Below are positions 32,529 through 43,258 of a stretch of 64,000 bases of DNA, one piece after another. Position numbers and translations under genes: made by a program. This DNA is from Epibacterium ulvae. Its GTDB lineage: Bacteria; Pseudomonadota; Alphaproteobacteria; Rhodobacterales; Rhodobacteraceae. The DNA lies in the NCBI RefSeq assembly GCF_900102795.1, contig NZ_FMWG01000003.1, positions 248,001 through 312,000 on the forward strand, given 5' to 3'. The notes beneath the pieces were generated by a model. It searched no databases, was not told the DNA's origin, and worked only from the letters and a program-made list of their open reading frames with translations. Every line of letters starts with the position of its first letter. The first letter of the stretch is position 1.

Positions 32529-33695
32529 CTATATTCTCGTGACACGCTCATCGGCGGCCATTCTGGCCAGATGGTCAACATGCGCCACACTATCAAGGGT
32601 CATTGAGGCATCAATGAGGCCAGGCTCTCGGTCAAGAGCTGCCATCACCCATTCGGTCAGATCAGCCATGTCTAAAAAGCCGATACGTCCAGCGATAAAA
32701 TGATCTAACGCACGTTCTTTTGCCGCATTAAACACAGCCCCCATTAGGCCACCTCGTGCCATGGTCTCACGAGCGAGACGCAACGCTGGGTAACGCTGAT
32801 CATCCGGTGCGTGGAAGTTCAACTGGCCAATCCTGGTCAGGTCTAGACGTTCTACCGGCAAAGGCTTGCGTTCAGGCCAATGCAACGCATAACCGATCGC
32901 ATGACGCATATCAGCTGCGCCAACATGGGCCATCAGTGCGCCATCTTGAAACCCCACCAACGCGTGAACCAAAGATTCAGGATGTACCAACACCTCGATC
33001 TGCTTTGGATCTACCCCAAAGAATTCACGTGTTTCAATGACTTCCATGGCTTTGTTAAACATCGATGCACTATCGATTGTGATCCGTTGCCCCATGTCCC
33101 AGTTTGGATGCGTAGATGCTTGTTCGACTGTTGCTTTGGCAAGGTCTTCTAACGGCCAATCACGAAAAGCCCCACCAGACGCTGTGATAAGAATACGTTC
33201 AACAGCTGATAACTCTTCCCCAACAAGGCCTTGAAAGATAGCTGAATGCTCGCTGTCTACGGGGAGAATGCGCGCCTTGGATCGCGCTGCTGTGCCCAGC
33301 AGTAAACGACCAGCGCAGACCAAGGATTCCTTATTGGCAAGCGCAAGAGTCGCCCCCTGTTCAAGTGCGACGATACCGGGCTTTAGCCCCGCCGCGCCCA
33401 CAATTGCCGACATGACCCAGTCCGCAGGTCGCGCTGCAGCCTCAGCCAACGCCATCTCGCCGGCTGCAGTTTTAACACCGCTTCCGGCAAGTGCTCTCTG
33501 CAATTCCTCCAGCTTTTCTGGATAAGCAGTCACAGCTATATCGGCTTTTAGCGCAATTGCATCTTTCGCAAGTTGCGCAATATTGCTGCCACCTGTTAAT
33601 GCAACAACATCATATTCCTCAGGTGCTCGCCGAATTAGGTCAATCGTATTTTGTCCAATCGACCCTGTGGCTCCAAAAATCGAGACACGGCGCAT
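32529..33695 (-). CDS. dxr: 1-deoxy-D-xylulose 5-phosphate reductoisomerase
   Basis: DXR commits carbon to isoprenoids by making MEP, with NADPH and a divalent metal. The 388-residue protein has the nucleotide motif GATGSIG (residues 8-14), the metal-binding VDSEHSAIFQ and the loop HPNWDMGQRITIDSASM. The ATG at 33695 is two bases after the cdsA stop. Its product feeds UppS, encoded two genes upstream in the same cluster. Confidence 0.97.
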   Translation of the reverse strand: MRRVSIFGATGSIGQNTIDLIRRAPEEYDVVALTGGSNIAQLAKDAIALKADIAVTAYPEKLEELQRALAGSGVKTAAGEMALAEAAARPADWVMSAIVGAAGLKPGIVALEQGATLALANKESLVCAGRLLLGTAARSKARILPVDSEHSAIFQGLVGEELSAVERILITASGGAFRDWPLEDLAKATVEQASTHPNWDMGQRITIDSASMFNKAMEVIETREFFGVDPKQIEVLVHPESLVHALVGFQDGALMAHVGAADMRHAIGYALHWPERKPLPVERLDLTRIGQLNFHAPDDQRYPALRLARETMARGGLMGAVFNAAKERALDHFIAGRIGFLDMADLTEWVMAALDREPGLIDASMTLDSVAHVDHLARMAADERVTRI

Positions 33696-33697
33696 AC

Positions 33698-34477
33698 TTA
33701 AAGCCCCCAAAGAGCCGCTATCAGCAAAAAGACTGCAGAAGCCCCAAGCATGCCATCAAAGCGATCAAAAAGCCCACCATGACCAGGGATAATATCGGAG
33801 CTATCTTTGACACCGGCCTGGCGTTTCAGCGCGCTTTCAGCAACATCACCAGCCTGACTGGCCATCGATATGACAATGGACAACAAAACCAGCGTTCCTC
33901 CCGTATTAAGCGGCGCGGCAAAAGCCATGCCAACCCCGGCGGCAGCAATCCAACCAGAGGCGGTGCCTGACCATGTTTTCTTAGGGCTAATGCGTGGCCA
34001 GAACTTTGGGCCACCAATGATTTTTCCGGCGAAATACCCAACGACGTCCGTCGCGATCACCACAGAAACCAACCACAACAGAACACCTGTTCCATAAGAG
34101 TTGCGCAAGAAAACGAATCCCAGTGCTGCGCACATGATCCAGATTGAGAAAATCAGGAACTTTTTCTGTGTATCGCCCTTTGCCTCCCGCAGTCCGACAA
34201 TGGTCGGTAGCGCCAGAACACATATTGCAAGCCAGATCGGTGTGATGGACGCAACGATGAGTGACACAGCCCCCAACAGGCCAAATTTCAAAGACCGGAT
34301 TGATTGTCCTTGCCACAACATCCCTGAGAGCTCCCAAAGGATGCCACCGCAAACAGCCGCGATCACGACATTAAAAACCATGCCCCCTGCCCAAATGGCA
34401 AAAAAGCCAATGGCCAACATAACAACAGCTGAAAGGATACGGGGGCGCAAATCAGCCCAGCGGCTAAGACGGTTCAT
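33698..34477 (-). CDS. cdsA: Phosphatidate cytidylyltransferase
   Basis: CdsA makes CDP-diacylglycerol, the precursor of the bacterial phospholipids. The 259-residue protein is largely hydrophobic, with about seven membrane segments. The family signature region is near the C-terminal third (SPKKTWSGTASGWIAA ... DSSDIIPGHGGLFDRFDG, each below 20 residues). It overlaps uppS by four bases and precedes dxr by two. Confidence 0.96.
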   Translation of the reverse strand: MNRLSRWADLRPRILSAVVMLAIGFFAIWAGGMVFNVVIAAVCGGILWELSGMLWQGQSIRSLKFGLLGAVSLIVASITPIWLAICVLALPTIVGLREAKGDTQKKFLIFSIWIMCAALGFVFLRNSYGTGVLLWLVSVVIATDVVGYFAGKIIGGPKFWPRISPKKTWSGTASGWIAAAGVGMAFAAPLNTGGTLVLLSIVISMASQAGDVAESALKRQAGVKDSSDIIPGHGGLFDRFDGMLGASAVFLLIAALWGL

Positions 34478-35214
34478 GTTTTCACGGCACCAAAGCGGCG
34501 ATCACGGGCTCCAAATTTCCCGCAGAGACGCCCCATTTCTTCGGCCGTAAAATCAGGCCATAGCGTATCGATGAATTCATATTCCGCATAAGCTGACTGC
34601 CAAAGCAGAAAATTAGAAATTCGCGCTTCACCACTGGTTCTAATCACCAAATCTGGATCGGGCAAAACATGCGTATCCAGATATTTGGGCAGCGTCTCTT
34701 CGTCCACATTTTCGGGGTCCAAAGCACCGCTTGCGACATCTTGTGCCAAACGCTTGGTTGCGCGCGCAACCTCATCGCGACCGCCGTAATTCAGCGCAAT
34801 CGTCAAATGGGTTCCTGTATTACCGGCCGTCTTCTCTTCGAGCCGGTCCATTAACGCAATTAATTTCGCATCCAAACGTGGCCGATCTCCGATAAATCGC
34901 ACCCGCACATTTTGCTCAGCAAGGGCGTTCATCTCTTTGGAAATATATCGCCGGAACAAGCTCATCAAACCGGCGACTTCCACCTGGGTGCGCTTCCAGT
35001 TTTCCGTCGAAAAGGCAAAAATAGTGAGATATTTCACACCAAGTGCGGGACAACACTCAACCACTTCACGAACCCGGCGCGCCCCTGCGTGGTGCCCAAA
35101 CAAACGAGGCCTGCCCCGTGATTGTGCCCAACGTCCATTGCCGTCCATGATAATCGCAACATGGCGCGGGCCTTCACCCGCGCCGGTTTTGCTGTTTTTT
35201 GCAGCTACATCCAT
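34474..35214 (-). CDS. uppS: Undecaprenyl diphosphate synthase
   Basis: UppS extends farnesyl diphosphate with isopentenyl units to the C55 carrier lipid for peptidoglycan and O-antigen. The 246-residue protein has the catalytic Asp in IIMDGNGRWA, the FSTENWKR region and the C-terminal DLVIRTSGEARISNFLLWQ (quoted 19 residues). It starts eight bases after the frr stop and overlaps cdsA by four bases. Confidence 0.97.
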   Translation of the reverse strand: MDVAAKNSKTGAGEGPRHVAIIMDGNGRWAQSRGRPRLFGHHAGARRVREVVECCPALGVKYLTIFAFSTENWKRTQVEVAGLMSLFRRYISKEMNALAEQNVRVRFIGDRPRLDAKLIALMDRLEEKTAGNTGTHLTIALNYGGRDEVARATKRLAQDVASGALDPENVDEETLPKYLDTHVLPDPDLVIRTSGEARISNFLLWQSAYAEYEFIDTLWPDFTAEEMGRLCGKFGARDRRFGAVKT

Positions 35215-35222
35215 GTCAGGTG

Positions 35223-35786
35223 TCAGACCTGCATAATTTCGGCTTGTTTGGTCTCAAGCGCCTGATCAACCTGTTTGATCATGCCATCCGTCAACTCTTG
35301 CACTTCAGATTCCCACAGCTTCTGGTCGTCCTCAGACATCCCATCCGCTTTGGCTTTCTTGATCTGGTCCATCCCATCACGACGCACATTGCGAACCGCA
35401 ACACGAGCATTTTCAGCATATTGGCCAGCAACTTTGCCCAACTCACGGCGACGTTCTTCGTTCAGTTCAGGAATAGGCAACATAATAATGGTGCCGTTGA
35501 GCTGTGGATTGATCCCAAGGCCGCTTTCACGGATGGCTTTTTCCACTTTACCGACAAGTCCCTTGTCCCATACGTTGATGGTCACCATGCGAGGTTCTGG
35601 TACGTTAACAGTCCCCACCTGGTTGATTGGCGTCATGGACCCATAGGCATCAACCATAATGGGATCCAGCATAGAGCCAGACGCCCGGCCAGTACGCAGG
35701 CTTGCAAATTCAGTTTTCAGATTAGCCATGGCACCATCCATACGGCGCTGCAGGGCATCGGTATCCAGTTCAAAATCGTCAGACAT
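35223..35786 (-). CDS. frr: Ribosome recycling factor
   Basis: RRF splits post-termination ribosomes with EF-G. The 187-residue protein shows the family pattern [19 protein letters not shown] and the C-terminal helix ending in EIMQV. The ATG at 35786 is chosen because AGGGGAGAG precedes it. In most genomes frr directly follows pyrH; here a 792-base gene of unknown function lies between them. Confidence 0.97.
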   Translation of the reverse strand: MSDDFELDTDALQRRMDGAMANLKTEFASLRTGRASGSMLDPIMVDAYGSMTPINQVGTVNVPEPRMVTINVWDKGLVGKVEKAIRESGLGINPQLNGTIIMLPIPELNEERRRELGKVAGQYAENARVAVRNVRRDGMDQIKKAKADGMSEDDQKLWESEVQELTDGMIKQVDQALETKQAEIMQV

Positions 35787-35854
35787 TCTGCTCTCCCCTA
35801 TTTGAGGCATTCTGGTGAAAGCTCTTAAGGCATGGACCTTCGATTGTATAGCAA

Positions 35855-36646
35855 TCAGTTCTTATAGCTACACAAGGGCGGTCGATTGACACCTTTTTGA
35901 TTGTAACTCAGTCCTTCACGCCAACCCGCTGCAGCAGTAATCAGATAATATTCCATCCAGAACCAAGCATTTGGATTGTCTTGCTGGCCAAGTTGCGCAA
36001 CAAAATTTGGCCCATGTGGAACCCTGCTATCACACACACTGTGCTTTGAAAGAAATCGGACATAATCAGAAAACCGCTCTTCGTATCCTGCCCGAGCCAA
36101 CCGCGCTTGATTAGCGTATTCAGTCGTTGGGCAAGCGCTTTCATCAATCACCAGATACCCAGCTGGTACAGTCTGCGCCTCGTCCGAAAAGAAAGCGATA
36201 TCCCCAGCGATAAGAGCCCCTGCTACTGTGGAAAAGAAATCTTGAAATGCTTTTTCCCTTTTGAACCAAAATACATCGTATATCTGGTCTAGATCATCAA
36301 GATAGCAACCGGGTTGGTTGGGATAGGCGTCCGGTGCTGAGATGAATTTAGCTATAAATGGATCGTCAAGCGTATAACGCGGAGTGATCTTTGGCAGCCT
36401 GATCGTACATATGCTGTCATCAAGCACCACCCAATCGCGCTCTTGTTTGGCTTGACCTGCAGCCAACGAACGTTCTGTAAGGTTTTCTATTCCAGCAAGA
36501 TCAATACCTTGCGCCGCAGCTTTTTGCAGAACAGGCGCACCAATCGTGCAGCCCTCGTGTTCTAGAAATGAAATCAAATCAACATCTTCCGCCTGCCCCA
36601 AAGCAGGCAGAAGAATCAGAGCACTTAAAAGCTCTTTTAATTTCAA
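35855..36646 (-). CDS. Unknown secreted protein between pyrH and frr
   Basis: This 263-residue protein has a Sec-type signal peptide (about residues 1-19, ending ALGQAE). The mature part has six cysteines (33, 80, 114, 172, 205, 259), an even number that could form three disulfides in the periplasm. It has no membrane segment after the signal. I do not recognise its family. It begins 11 bases after the pyrH stop in the same direction, so it probably shares the pyrH transcript. Its presence between two housekeeping genes that are usually neighbours suggests an insertion. Confidence 0.7.
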   Translation of the reverse strand: MKLKELLSALILLPALGQAEDVDLISFLEHEGCTIGAPVLQKAAAQGIDLAGIENLTERSLAAGQAKQERDWVVLDDSICTIRLPKITPRYTLDDPFIAKFISAPDAYPNQPGCYLDDLDQIYDVFWFKREKAFQDFFSTVAGALIAGDIAFFSDEAQTVPAGYLVIDESACPTTEYANQARLARAGYEERFSDYVRFLSKHSVCDSRVPHGPNFVAQLGQQDNPNAWFWMEYYLITAAAGWREGLSYNQKGVNRPPLCSYKN

Positions 36647-36657
36647 CAGGAAACCCT

Positions 36658-37407
36658 TTACCCTTGTACGCGAGTATAGGTGCCCTGACCTGACAAAATC
36701 CCCTTGAACCCACCAGGTTCATCCAGTGAGAACACAAGCAAGGGCAGATTGTTGTCACGTGCCAACGCAATCGCCGACGCATCCATAACCTTCAAGCGTT
36801 TTGCCAGAACATCGTCATAGGTCACTGTATCATAGCGAACAGCGTCAGCATGTTCTTTTGGATCTTTGTCATAAACGCCATCAACACCGTTTTTGCCCAT
36901 CAAGATGGCCTCACATGCCATTTCATTTGCGCGCAACGTGGCGGCGGTATCAGTCGTGAAATAAGGATTGCCTGTGCCCGCAGCAAAAATGCAGACACGT
37001 TTCTTTTCAAGGTGACGCACAGCGCGGCGTCGAATGTAAGGTTCAGCCACCTCATCCATACGGATCGCAGAGATAACACGGGTAAACACGCCAAGCCCTT
37101 CAAGCGCAGACTGCATCCCCAGGGCGTTCATAACGGTTGCCAACATGCCCATATAGTCGGCGGTTGTACGTTCCATACCTTGGGCTGATCCTGAAAGGCC
37201 ACGGAAGATATTCCCACCCCCAATGACCATGCAGATCTCAACGCCCATATCATGAACCGCTTTCACCTCTTTAGCGATACGCTGAACGGTGGGCGGATGC
37301 AGGCCAAACCCCTGATCTCCCATCAGGGCTTCGCCTGAAATTTTTAACATCACGCGCTTATATTTAGCCGCGAGAATATCATCCGGCTGATCCAGGTTAA
37401 TGGGCAT
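36658..37407 (-). CDS. pyrH: UMP kinase
   Basis: PyrH phosphorylates UMP to UDP and is regulated by GTP and UTP. The 249-residue protein has the amino acid kinase fold: [19 protein letters not shown] (N terminus), [11 protein letters not shown]-type glycine loop here as [12 protein letters not shown], and the C-terminal [16 protein letters not shown]. It is the first gene of the long leftward cluster and is divergent from miaA across 120 bases. The usual rpsB-tsf neighbours are not in the window. Confidence 0.97.
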   Translation of the reverse strand: MPINLDQPDDILAAKYKRVMLKISGEALMGDQGFGLHPPTVQRIAKEVKAVHDMGVEICMVIGGGNIFRGLSGSAQGMERTTADYMGMLATVMNALGMQSALEGLGVFTRVISAIRMDEVAEPYIRRRAVRHLEKKRVCIFAAGTGNPYFTTDTAATLRANEMACEAILMGKNGVDGVYDKDPKEHADAVRYDTVTYDDVLAKRLKVMDASAIALARDNNLPLLVFSLDEPGGFKGILSGQGTYTRVQG

Positions 37408-37527
37408 GTTGCGCTCCGCAATTTGTAGGGGTTATTTTGTCGGCAAAATGAAGCAAATCGCAGCTAGGATCAATCCATCGATCTTGGAAATGCTGCAAAT
37501 TGTATCGCAACAGTCAGGATTTTTAAG

Positions 37528-38394
37528 ATGAAGCTGCCCTCGATCGATCAAACATCCCCTATTTTGATCGCTGGACCAACAGCATCCGGAAAATCTGAAC
37601 TCGCTCTTCAATTGGCCGAGACCTATGGCGGCGTGATTGTGAATGCAGATGCCAGTCAAGTCTTTGATTGCTGGCGGGTGATCACTGCCCGCCCTTCGGC
37701 CGCAGACGAGGCCCGCGCCCCACATCTCCTTTATGGTCATAAACCGTTTGATGCAGCCTATTCAGCCGGTCATTGGTTACGTGAAATCAAAACCCTATTG
37801 AAATCGGAAGCTCATGAGAGGTTGATTATCGTTGGCGGAACGGGGCTTTATTTTAATACATTGACCAAAGGTATGGCCGACATCCCTGCGACGCCCCCAG
37901 AGATTCGCGCAGAAGCAGACCAAGTTTCATTATCAAAGTTGCTTGCCGATCTAGAGGAAGACACAAGGGAACGCATCGATTGTAACAATCGCATGCGCGT
38001 ACAGCGGGCTTGGGAAGTTCAACGCGCAACCGGACGAAGCCTCACATCTTGGCAAGATGGCACACCTCCGCCAACACTCCCTCTCGCACAGTGCATTCCT
38101 TTACATCTTGTCTCTGACAAAGAATGGCTGGAAGATCGCATTCGAAGACGATTTGACATGATGATTGCAGCCGGTGCGCTTGAGGAAGTGGAGCAAATGC
38201 TGTCACGCTACGACCCCTCTCTTCCATCCTGTAAAGCAATAGGTGTTCCTGAACTTATATCTTATCGTCGCAACCTCATCTCCCTTGATGAAGCACGCGA
38301 GCGCGCATCAGTGGCCACACGACAATTCGCAAAACGTCAGCGTACCTGGTTTAGATCTAAAATGCGTGATTGGCACTCGGTCCATTTACAGTAG
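37528..38394 (+). CDS. miaA: tRNA dimethylallyltransferase
   Basis: MiaA prenylates A37 of tRNAs reading UNN codons, using dimethylallyl diphosphate. The 288-residue protein has the P-loop GPTASGKS (residues 16-23), the DASQV segment and the C-terminal [17 protein letters not shown] for this step comes from the MEP pathway, whose dxr is in the divergent cluster. It is divergent from pyrH. Confidence 0.96.
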   Translation: MKLPSIDQTSPILIAGPTASGKSELALQLAETYGGVIVNADASQVFDCWRVITARPSAADEARAPHLLYGHKPFDAAYSAGHWLREIKTLLKSEAHERLIIVGGTGLYFNTLTKGMADIPATPPEIRAEADQVSLSKLLADLEEDTRERIDCNNRMRVQRAWEVQRATGRSLTSWQDGTPPPTLPLAQCIPLHLVSDKEWLEDRIRRRFDMMIAAGALEEVEQMLSRYDPSLPSCKAIGVPELISYRRNLISLDEARERASVATRQFAKRQRTWFRSKMRDWHSVHLQ

Positions 38395-38450
38395 AGATAT
38401 TTTACAATCACAACCTTAAAGAGAAATATCTGATCATACGCACAGCTATA

Positions 38451-38465
38451 TTAAATTTTAATTAA
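38451..38465 (+). promoter_or_regulatory. TTAA-N7-TTAA in an AT-rich stretch before the AraC gene
   Basis: The match is perfect but the spacer and flanks are also almost pure A/T and the trailing C is missing. It could be chance. Confidence 0.25.
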
Positions 38466-38574
38466 AGTTTACCGATGGACCTTGAAATGCTGTAGTAACA
38501 CAGTTGTCTTTTCAGTTCGAATCACTTGCTGAGACTTGGAAAGCATCACCGTTCATTTGTATTCCGTTTGCCCT

Positions 38575-39378
38575 ATGCCTTTAACACTTCTTTCAAGTAA
38601 TTCCGTACAGGTCTTAACTTTGCCGCAGCTCAGCACTGCAGGTGATTGGCAGATAGAATTGTCGCACCACCGTCAACGCGATCTTCTGATCTGGTTATCG
38701 CAAGGCCAAGGCGATCTAATGTTTGATGGGCAGCGCATGACCGTCAATGCCAATGATGCATTGTTTATTCCGGCAGGAACGCTTTGGTCTTTAAAGACAA
38801 TGTCGCAAACATCTGGACGGTGTTTACAGCTCCCTACCCATCACCGCTCCTCTATCCTCACCCACCCTTTGGTACATAAAATGGAAGGCGCGTGGGACCG
38901 TAGATACTTGTCAGCGCTTTTTGAGCAATTACAGCGTGAACAGAATTCAAAACGCGAAGGTTGGCAAAGCGCGATGTCTTCTTTGGCGCATGTTTTGCAG
39001 ATCCACGTCAATCGAAACATACCAGCGCCCCAAACCCTGACCGCAGCACAACGATTGAGCCGCGCCTATTGTGAACGCGTTGTCGCGCATTACCGCGAGA
39101 ATATCACCATGGCGGAACATGCAAATGCGCTACAGGTCACGCCAACGCATCTTACACGCGTCTGCAAAGCAGAAACAGGCAAAACAGCTGCGATGCTTTT
39201 AACAGAGCGTCAGCTTTATTCTGCGCGTGCCCTACTGGCTTTTAGTGACCTTCCGATCCAAGATATAGCCGCGCAACTTGGGTTTGGCAGTCCCGCCTAT
39301 TTTACGCGCTTTATTTCGCAGCACACTGGAAATACGCCCAGTCGGTTGCGTAAAGTCGCACAACTGGATGTCGCATAA
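38575..39378 (+). CDS. AraC-family transcriptional regulator
   Basis: This 267-residue regulator has an N-terminal cupin-like sensing domain (GQGDLMFDGQRMTVNANDA, FIPAGTLW) and a C-terminal pair of helix-turn-helix motifs. The second ends in the AraC signature IQDIAAQLGFGSPAYFTRF and TPSRLR. The ATG at 38575 is used, but no clear ribosome binding site precedes it; an in-frame TTG 39 bases upstream is possible. It stands alone, with no obvious target gene next to it. Confidence 0.9.
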   Translation: MPLTLLSSNSVQVLTLPQLSTAGDWQIELSHHRQRDLLIWLSQGQGDLMFDGQRMTVNANDALFIPAGTLWSLKTMSQTSGRCLQLPTHHRSSILTHPLVHKMEGAWDRRYLSALFEQLQREQNSKREGWQSAMSSLAHVLQIHVNRNIPAPQTLTAAQRLSRAYCERVVAHYRENITMAEHANALQVTPTHLTRVCKAETGKTAAMLLTERQLYSARALLAFSDLPIQDIAAQLGFGSPAYFTRFISQHTGNTPSRLRKVAQLDVA

Positions 39379-39427
39379 CAGTTGACCGCGCATGTCGCCT
39401 CATATTTGACACAAGACATACTACAAG

Positions 39428-39458
39428 CAAAAAAAACCGCAGCTATAACCACTGCGGC
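39428..39458 (-). terminator. Rho-independent terminator of the alaS-DUF1330 unit
   Basis: Read leftward, CCGCAG and CTGCGG arms close a nine-base loop and are followed by eight T. It lies just after the DUF1330 stop. Confidence 0.9.
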
Positions 39459-39474
39459 CTCACCACCATAAAGA

Positions 39475-39762
39475 TTACTCTGTAACCTCTACGACAAGTA
39501 ATTCACGCTCTGATGCATCCCGCGCATGGGATAGAGCCTCTTGGTAATCCGCACTATTGTAACAGGCGACCGCAGCTTCAACGCTTGGAAATTTTGCGAC
39601 CACGTTACGTGGACGCTCTTTTCCTTCAAGCTGAACATACCGCCCACCGCGTGCAATAAAGCTGCCACCATGTTTGGCAATCGCTGGGCCTGCCAATTCT
39701 GCATATTTCCCATAAGATTCAGAATCTGTGACAGTTACATGCGCAATCCAAAGTGCACTCAT
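39475..39762 (-). CDS. DUF1330 family protein
   Basis: This is a 95-residue dimeric ferredoxin-like alpha/beta protein. Typical family segments are YGKYAELAGPAIAKHGGSFIARGG and NVVAKFPSVEAAVACYNS (shortened: AIAKHGG, FIARGG, FPSVEAA). Family members have no agreed function. It starts three bases after the alaS stop and shares its transcript, which ends at a strong terminator. Confidence 0.9.
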   Translation of the reverse strand: MSALWIAHVTVTDSESYGKYAELAGPAIAKHGGSFIARGGRYVQLEGKERPRNVVAKFPSVEAAVACYNSADYQEALSHARDASERELLVVEVTE

Positions 39763-39765
39763 ATC

Positions 39766-42417
39766 TTAACCCTCCAACAATCGTTCAGCAGCAGCAATCG
39801 CATCTGCGGCGCCTGAGAAATCTTTCCCGCCGCCTTGCGCCATATCTGGGCGGCCACCGCCACCTTTGCCACCTACAGCGGGAACCGCAGCCTTTAGTAC
39901 ATCAACCGCAGAAATCTGTTCTTTCAGATCATCTGTTACACCAGCGGCAACCGCTACTTTCCCGCCGTCATCTGCAATGAGCAGGATAACACCGGATCCG
40001 ATCTTTTGCTTATGTGCATCAATCAAGCCGCGTAGATCTTTGCCAGACACTCCTTCAAGCGCCTGCCCCAGGAAAGTCTTGCCATTGATCTCTTTGGTTT
40101 CAGCACCTGCGCCACCACTACCCCCCATCGCAACCTCACGCTTGAGGTTCGCAACTTCATTCTGCAAGGCTTTGCGCTCGTCCATCAACGCCTTTAGGCG
40201 ATCCACCACTTCAACCGGCTGCGCCTTGAGCGCACCCGCAATTTCAGCCATGCGCCCGGCTTCGGTTGCCAGATAATCAAAGGCCGCTGCACCTGTCAGC
40301 GCTTCAATCCGGCGTACCCCAGCGGAAGACGCGCTATCGCCTAGGATCACAAAGGTGCCAATGTCCCCTGTCTGTTTGACATGAGTACCGCCGCATAATT
40401 CGATTGAATAGGTTTCGCCGTCCTGACCCTTACCGGTTTCGGCACGCCCCATTGATACAACACGGACTTCTTCCCCATATTTTTCACCAAACAGGGCTTG
40501 CGCACCCAAAGCGCGTGCATCATCCGGTGTCATAATACGGGTTGTAACTGCACTGTTTTGGCGAATAAAATCATTCACTTCCCGGCTCACAATAGACAGT
40601 TCTTCGCTGCTCATCGCTTTATTGTGGCTGAAATCAAACCGCAGGCGATCGTTTGCATTCAACGATCCCTTCTGCGCCACATGATCACCTAGGGCATTGC
40701 GTAGTGCTTCATGAAGCAGGTGCGTGGCAGAGTGGTTGGCCCGGATCTGCGCACGACGCCCATGATCCACAACCATGGCTGCACCAGCCTCCACAGAAAC
40801 TTCACCCTCAGTGACCTCTGCGATATGTAAGAACAGGCCTTCAACTTTTTTGGTGTCCGTTATCGTCGCCGCACCACCTTCGATCGTCAACTGACCACTG
40901 TCACCGACTTGGCCACCGCTTTCTGCATAAAATGGCGTCTGGTTCAAAATAACCTGAACGCTATCGCCTTTGACAGCCTTATCAACCTGCAAACCATCTT
41001 TCACGATGGCCACGATTTGGCCTTCTGCTGTTTCGGTTTCATAGCCAAGAAACTCGGTTGAGCCTTTGGCATCCAGAATATCGAAGTAAACTTTTACGTC
41101 CGCGGCTTCACCCAGACCAATGCCACCTGCACGTGATTTTTCTTTCTGTTCTTTCATCGCCGCATCAAAGCCGTCCGTGTCGACCTCAATCTCTTTTGCA
41201 CGCAGCGCGTCCTGTGTCAGATCAAGCGGGAACCCATAGGTGTCATACAGTTTAAACGCAGTTTCACCCGGTAGCGTATCGCCTTTATCCAGATCTGCAG
41301 AAGCATCATCCAGCAGCTTCAACCCACGATCTAAAGTTTTCAGAAAACGGGTTTCTTCCTGTTCAAAAGTCTCTTCGATCAGCGCCTGCCCCTGTCCAAG
41401 TTCAGGATAGGCCGCCCCCATTTTCTGTACCAATGATGGCACGAGCTTGTGCATCACTGGATCTTTTGCCCCCAACAAAGACGCATGGCGCATCGCCCGG
41501 CGCATAATACGGCGCAGCACATAGCCGCGTCCTTCATTGGAGGGCAAAACACCTTCTGCAATCAGGAACGAACAAGAGCGCAAATGATCCGCAATGACCC
41601 GATGATGAACATTCTGATCGCCAAAGGGGTCAGTATTGGTTGCATCAGCAGAGGCTTCGATCAACGATTTAAACAGGTCGGTTTCATAGTTGTCATGGGT
41701 ACCTTGCAAAAGCGCCGCAATCCGCTCCAACCCCATACCGGTATCAATGGATTGCATATCCAAATCCACCATAGACCCATCTGCGAAACGCTCGTTCTGC
41801 ATGAAAACAAGGTTCCAGATCTCGATGAACCGGTCTCCGTCTTCCTCGGGGGAACCGGGAATACCGCCCCAGATATGATCGCCGTGATCGTAGAAAATTT
41901 CAGTACATGGGCCACAGGGACCGGTGTCGCCCATCTGCCAAAAGTTATCCGAGGTCGCGATACGGATAATACGGTCCTCTGGAACACCAAGTTTCTTCCA
42001 GATTTCAAAGGCTTCATCATCGGTGTGATAAACAGTGGTCAACAGGCGTGACTTATCGATCGCAAATTCTTTGGTGATTAGCTCCCACGCAAAGGGGATC
42101 GCGTCGTGTTTGAAATAATCGCCAAAGGAAAAGTTGCCGAGCATTTCGAAAAACGTGTGATGGCGCGCGGTGTAGCCGACGTTATCGAGATCGTTGTGCT
42201 TTCCGCCTGCGCGCACACATTTCTGCGAGGTTGTGGCACGCACATAGTCCCGCTTTTCGACGCCGGTAAAACAGTTCTTGAACTGCACCATCCCTGAGTT
42301 GGTGAACATCAAGGTCGGATCGTTGCGCGGCACCAAGGGGCTGGAGTCCACAACTTCATGGCCTTGTTTGGCAAAATAGTTGAGGAAGGTGGAACGAATA
42401 TCGTTAAGGCTCGGCAT
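39766..42417 (-). CDS. alaS: Alanyl-tRNA synthetase
   Basis: AlaRS charges tRNA(Ala). The 883-residue protein is full length, with the class II catalytic core at the N terminus ([17 protein letters not shown] ... [19 protein letters not shown], each below 20), the editing domain zinc motifs (NHSATHLLH and [13 protein letters not shown]) and the C-terminal oligomerisation region with a glycine-rich [19 protein letters not shown]1330 follows in the same transcript. recA is its next conserved neighbour, but two small genes lie between. Confidence 0.98.
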   Translation of the reverse strand: MPSLNDIRSTFLNYFAKQGHEVVDSSPLVPRNDPTLMFTNSGMVQFKNCFTGVEKRDYVRATTSQKCVRAGGKHNDLDNVGYTARHHTFFEMLGNFSFGDYFKHDAIPFAWELITKEFAIDKSRLLTTVYHTDDEAFEIWKKLGVPEDRIIRIATSDNFWQMGDTGPCGPCTEIFYDHGDHIWGGIPGSPEEDGDRFIEIWNLVFMQNERFADGSMVDLDMQSIDTGMGLERIAALLQGTHDNYETDLFKSLIEASADATNTDPFGDQNVHHRVIADHLRSCSFLIAEGVLPSNEGRGYVLRRIMRRAMRHASLLGAKDPVMHKLVPSLVQKMGAAYPELGQGQALIEETFEQEETRFLKTLDRGLKLLDDASADLDKGDTLPGETAFKLYDTYGFPLDLTQDALRAKEIEVDTDGFDAAMKEQKEKSRAGGIGLGEAADVKVYFDILDAKGSTEFLGYETETAEGQIVAIVKDGLQVDKAVKGDSVQVILNQTPFYAESGGQVGDSGQLTIEGGAATITDTKKVEGLFLHIAEVTEGEVSVEAGAAMVVDHGRRAQIRANHSATHLLHEALRNALGDHVAQKGSLNANDRLRFDFSHNKAMSSEELSIVSREVNDFIRQNSAVTTRIMTPDDARALGAQALFGEKYGEEVRVVSMGRAETGKGQDGETYSIELCGGTHVKQTGDIGTFVILGDSASSAGVRRIEALTGAAAFDYLATEAGRMAEIAGALKAQPVEVVDRLKALMDERKALQNEVANLKREVAMGGSGGAGAETKEINGKTFLGQALEGVSGKDLRGLIDAHKQKIGSGVILLIADDGGKVAVAAGVTDDLKEQISAVDVLKAAVPAVGGKGGGGRPDMAQGGGKDFSGAADAIAAAERLLEG

Positions 42418-42661
42418 CTCGGGATCTCTTTTTCAGAGGGAATTATAGCATCTGATCCGGTGTATCCCGGCGCTGGGGTGCTGTCCACAGGGGGTGTTGT
42501 GATAAACCCCTGATGCTGTGAAATATCCACGCAAGGTCATGTGGTGGCGTCGCTTACCTGACGATGAGCTTAGGCTGTGTCTGTTATCACGCACGGGATG
42601 ACAGACACGCCGAAACTTCCCAATTGATAGAGTGAAATTGGCGTACTCTTTTACTTGTGCG

Positions 42662-43012
42662 TTACTCGCCGTCGTTTTCTTTGAAGTAATATGGTGAAAA
42701 AGGAGCGTCGAAATGTCCGTCACTGAACATATCATTCACATAATCTGGAAGCATCTCTCCCAGTAATTCATAGTACGCAGTGTGGAGCAGTTTATATGCG
42801 CGAGGATCATCAAAGCTGCCCAAAAATTCGTTCACCTGGTCGACGGTCTGATAGTGTAACGGCTGATGAAAGAAGCGGTTAAATTCGCCGAGTGTGGCGT
42901 GAACTTTCAATAGATCTCGCAATGGCACTTGTACGGTGGTGTTAGCATCAATTTTTTCGTCGATACCGTAGTTTGCGCATGCGATCAGATCTTTTGAGTA
43001 TGTCTTCGCCAT
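42662..43012 (-). CDS. Hypothetical protein, 116 residues
   Basis: This is a small soluble, acidic protein with no signal peptide or membrane segment and many aromatic residues (FNRFFHQPLHYQ, AYYELLGEML, FDAPFSPYYF). I do not recognise a family. The start at 43012 has GAGAAA just upstream; an in-frame ATG 12 bases earlier is the alternative. It faces away from the frameshifted DUF4265 gene, and together they form a small islet between alaS and recA. It may be accessory. Confidence 0.55.
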   Translation of the reverse strand: MAKTYSKDLIACANYGIDEKIDANTTVQVPLRDLLKVHATLGEFNRFFHQPLHYQTVDQVNEFLGSFDDPRAYKLLHTAYYELLGEMLPDYVNDMFSDGHFDAPFSPYYFKENDGE

Positions 43013-43163
43013 CGAGTTTCTCATTTTTGTGAAATATTGCTACATAGCTGAGCGCGTAATCAGTAATGTCTGGACGAGATGGTGAAGATACCGAATTTCC
43101 GCGTACGTTAAATTATAGGGTGAAGTTTTTATATTAGAATTCAATAGGAATTAAGGACGTTAA

Positions 43164-43258
43164 ATGGAAAAGATATTTTTGATCGACAAGATGATGCATG
43201 GCACGGGTTCGCTTCTGAAAGTGTATGGGCGACCAATCTTGGTAAAGGTTTATTCAAG
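43164..43258 (+). pseudogene. Frameshifted 5' part of the DUF4265 gene
   Basis: Starting at the ATG at 43164, with AAGGACG upstream, the frame reads MEKIF and then leaves the family pattern. The other frame, from the T run at 43176-43180 onward, reads DRQDDAWHGFASESVWA and joins the intact downstream frame. Adding one T to the run of five would fuse the two into a protein of about 147 residues. So one base is missing here, by mutation, by sequencing error, or the gene is read by slippage. Confidence 0.7.

Noticed and set aside
38506-38535. GTTCGAATC, resembling a tRNA T-loop
   Set aside because: The flanking bases do not form a T stem and no acceptor or anticodon arm can be found.
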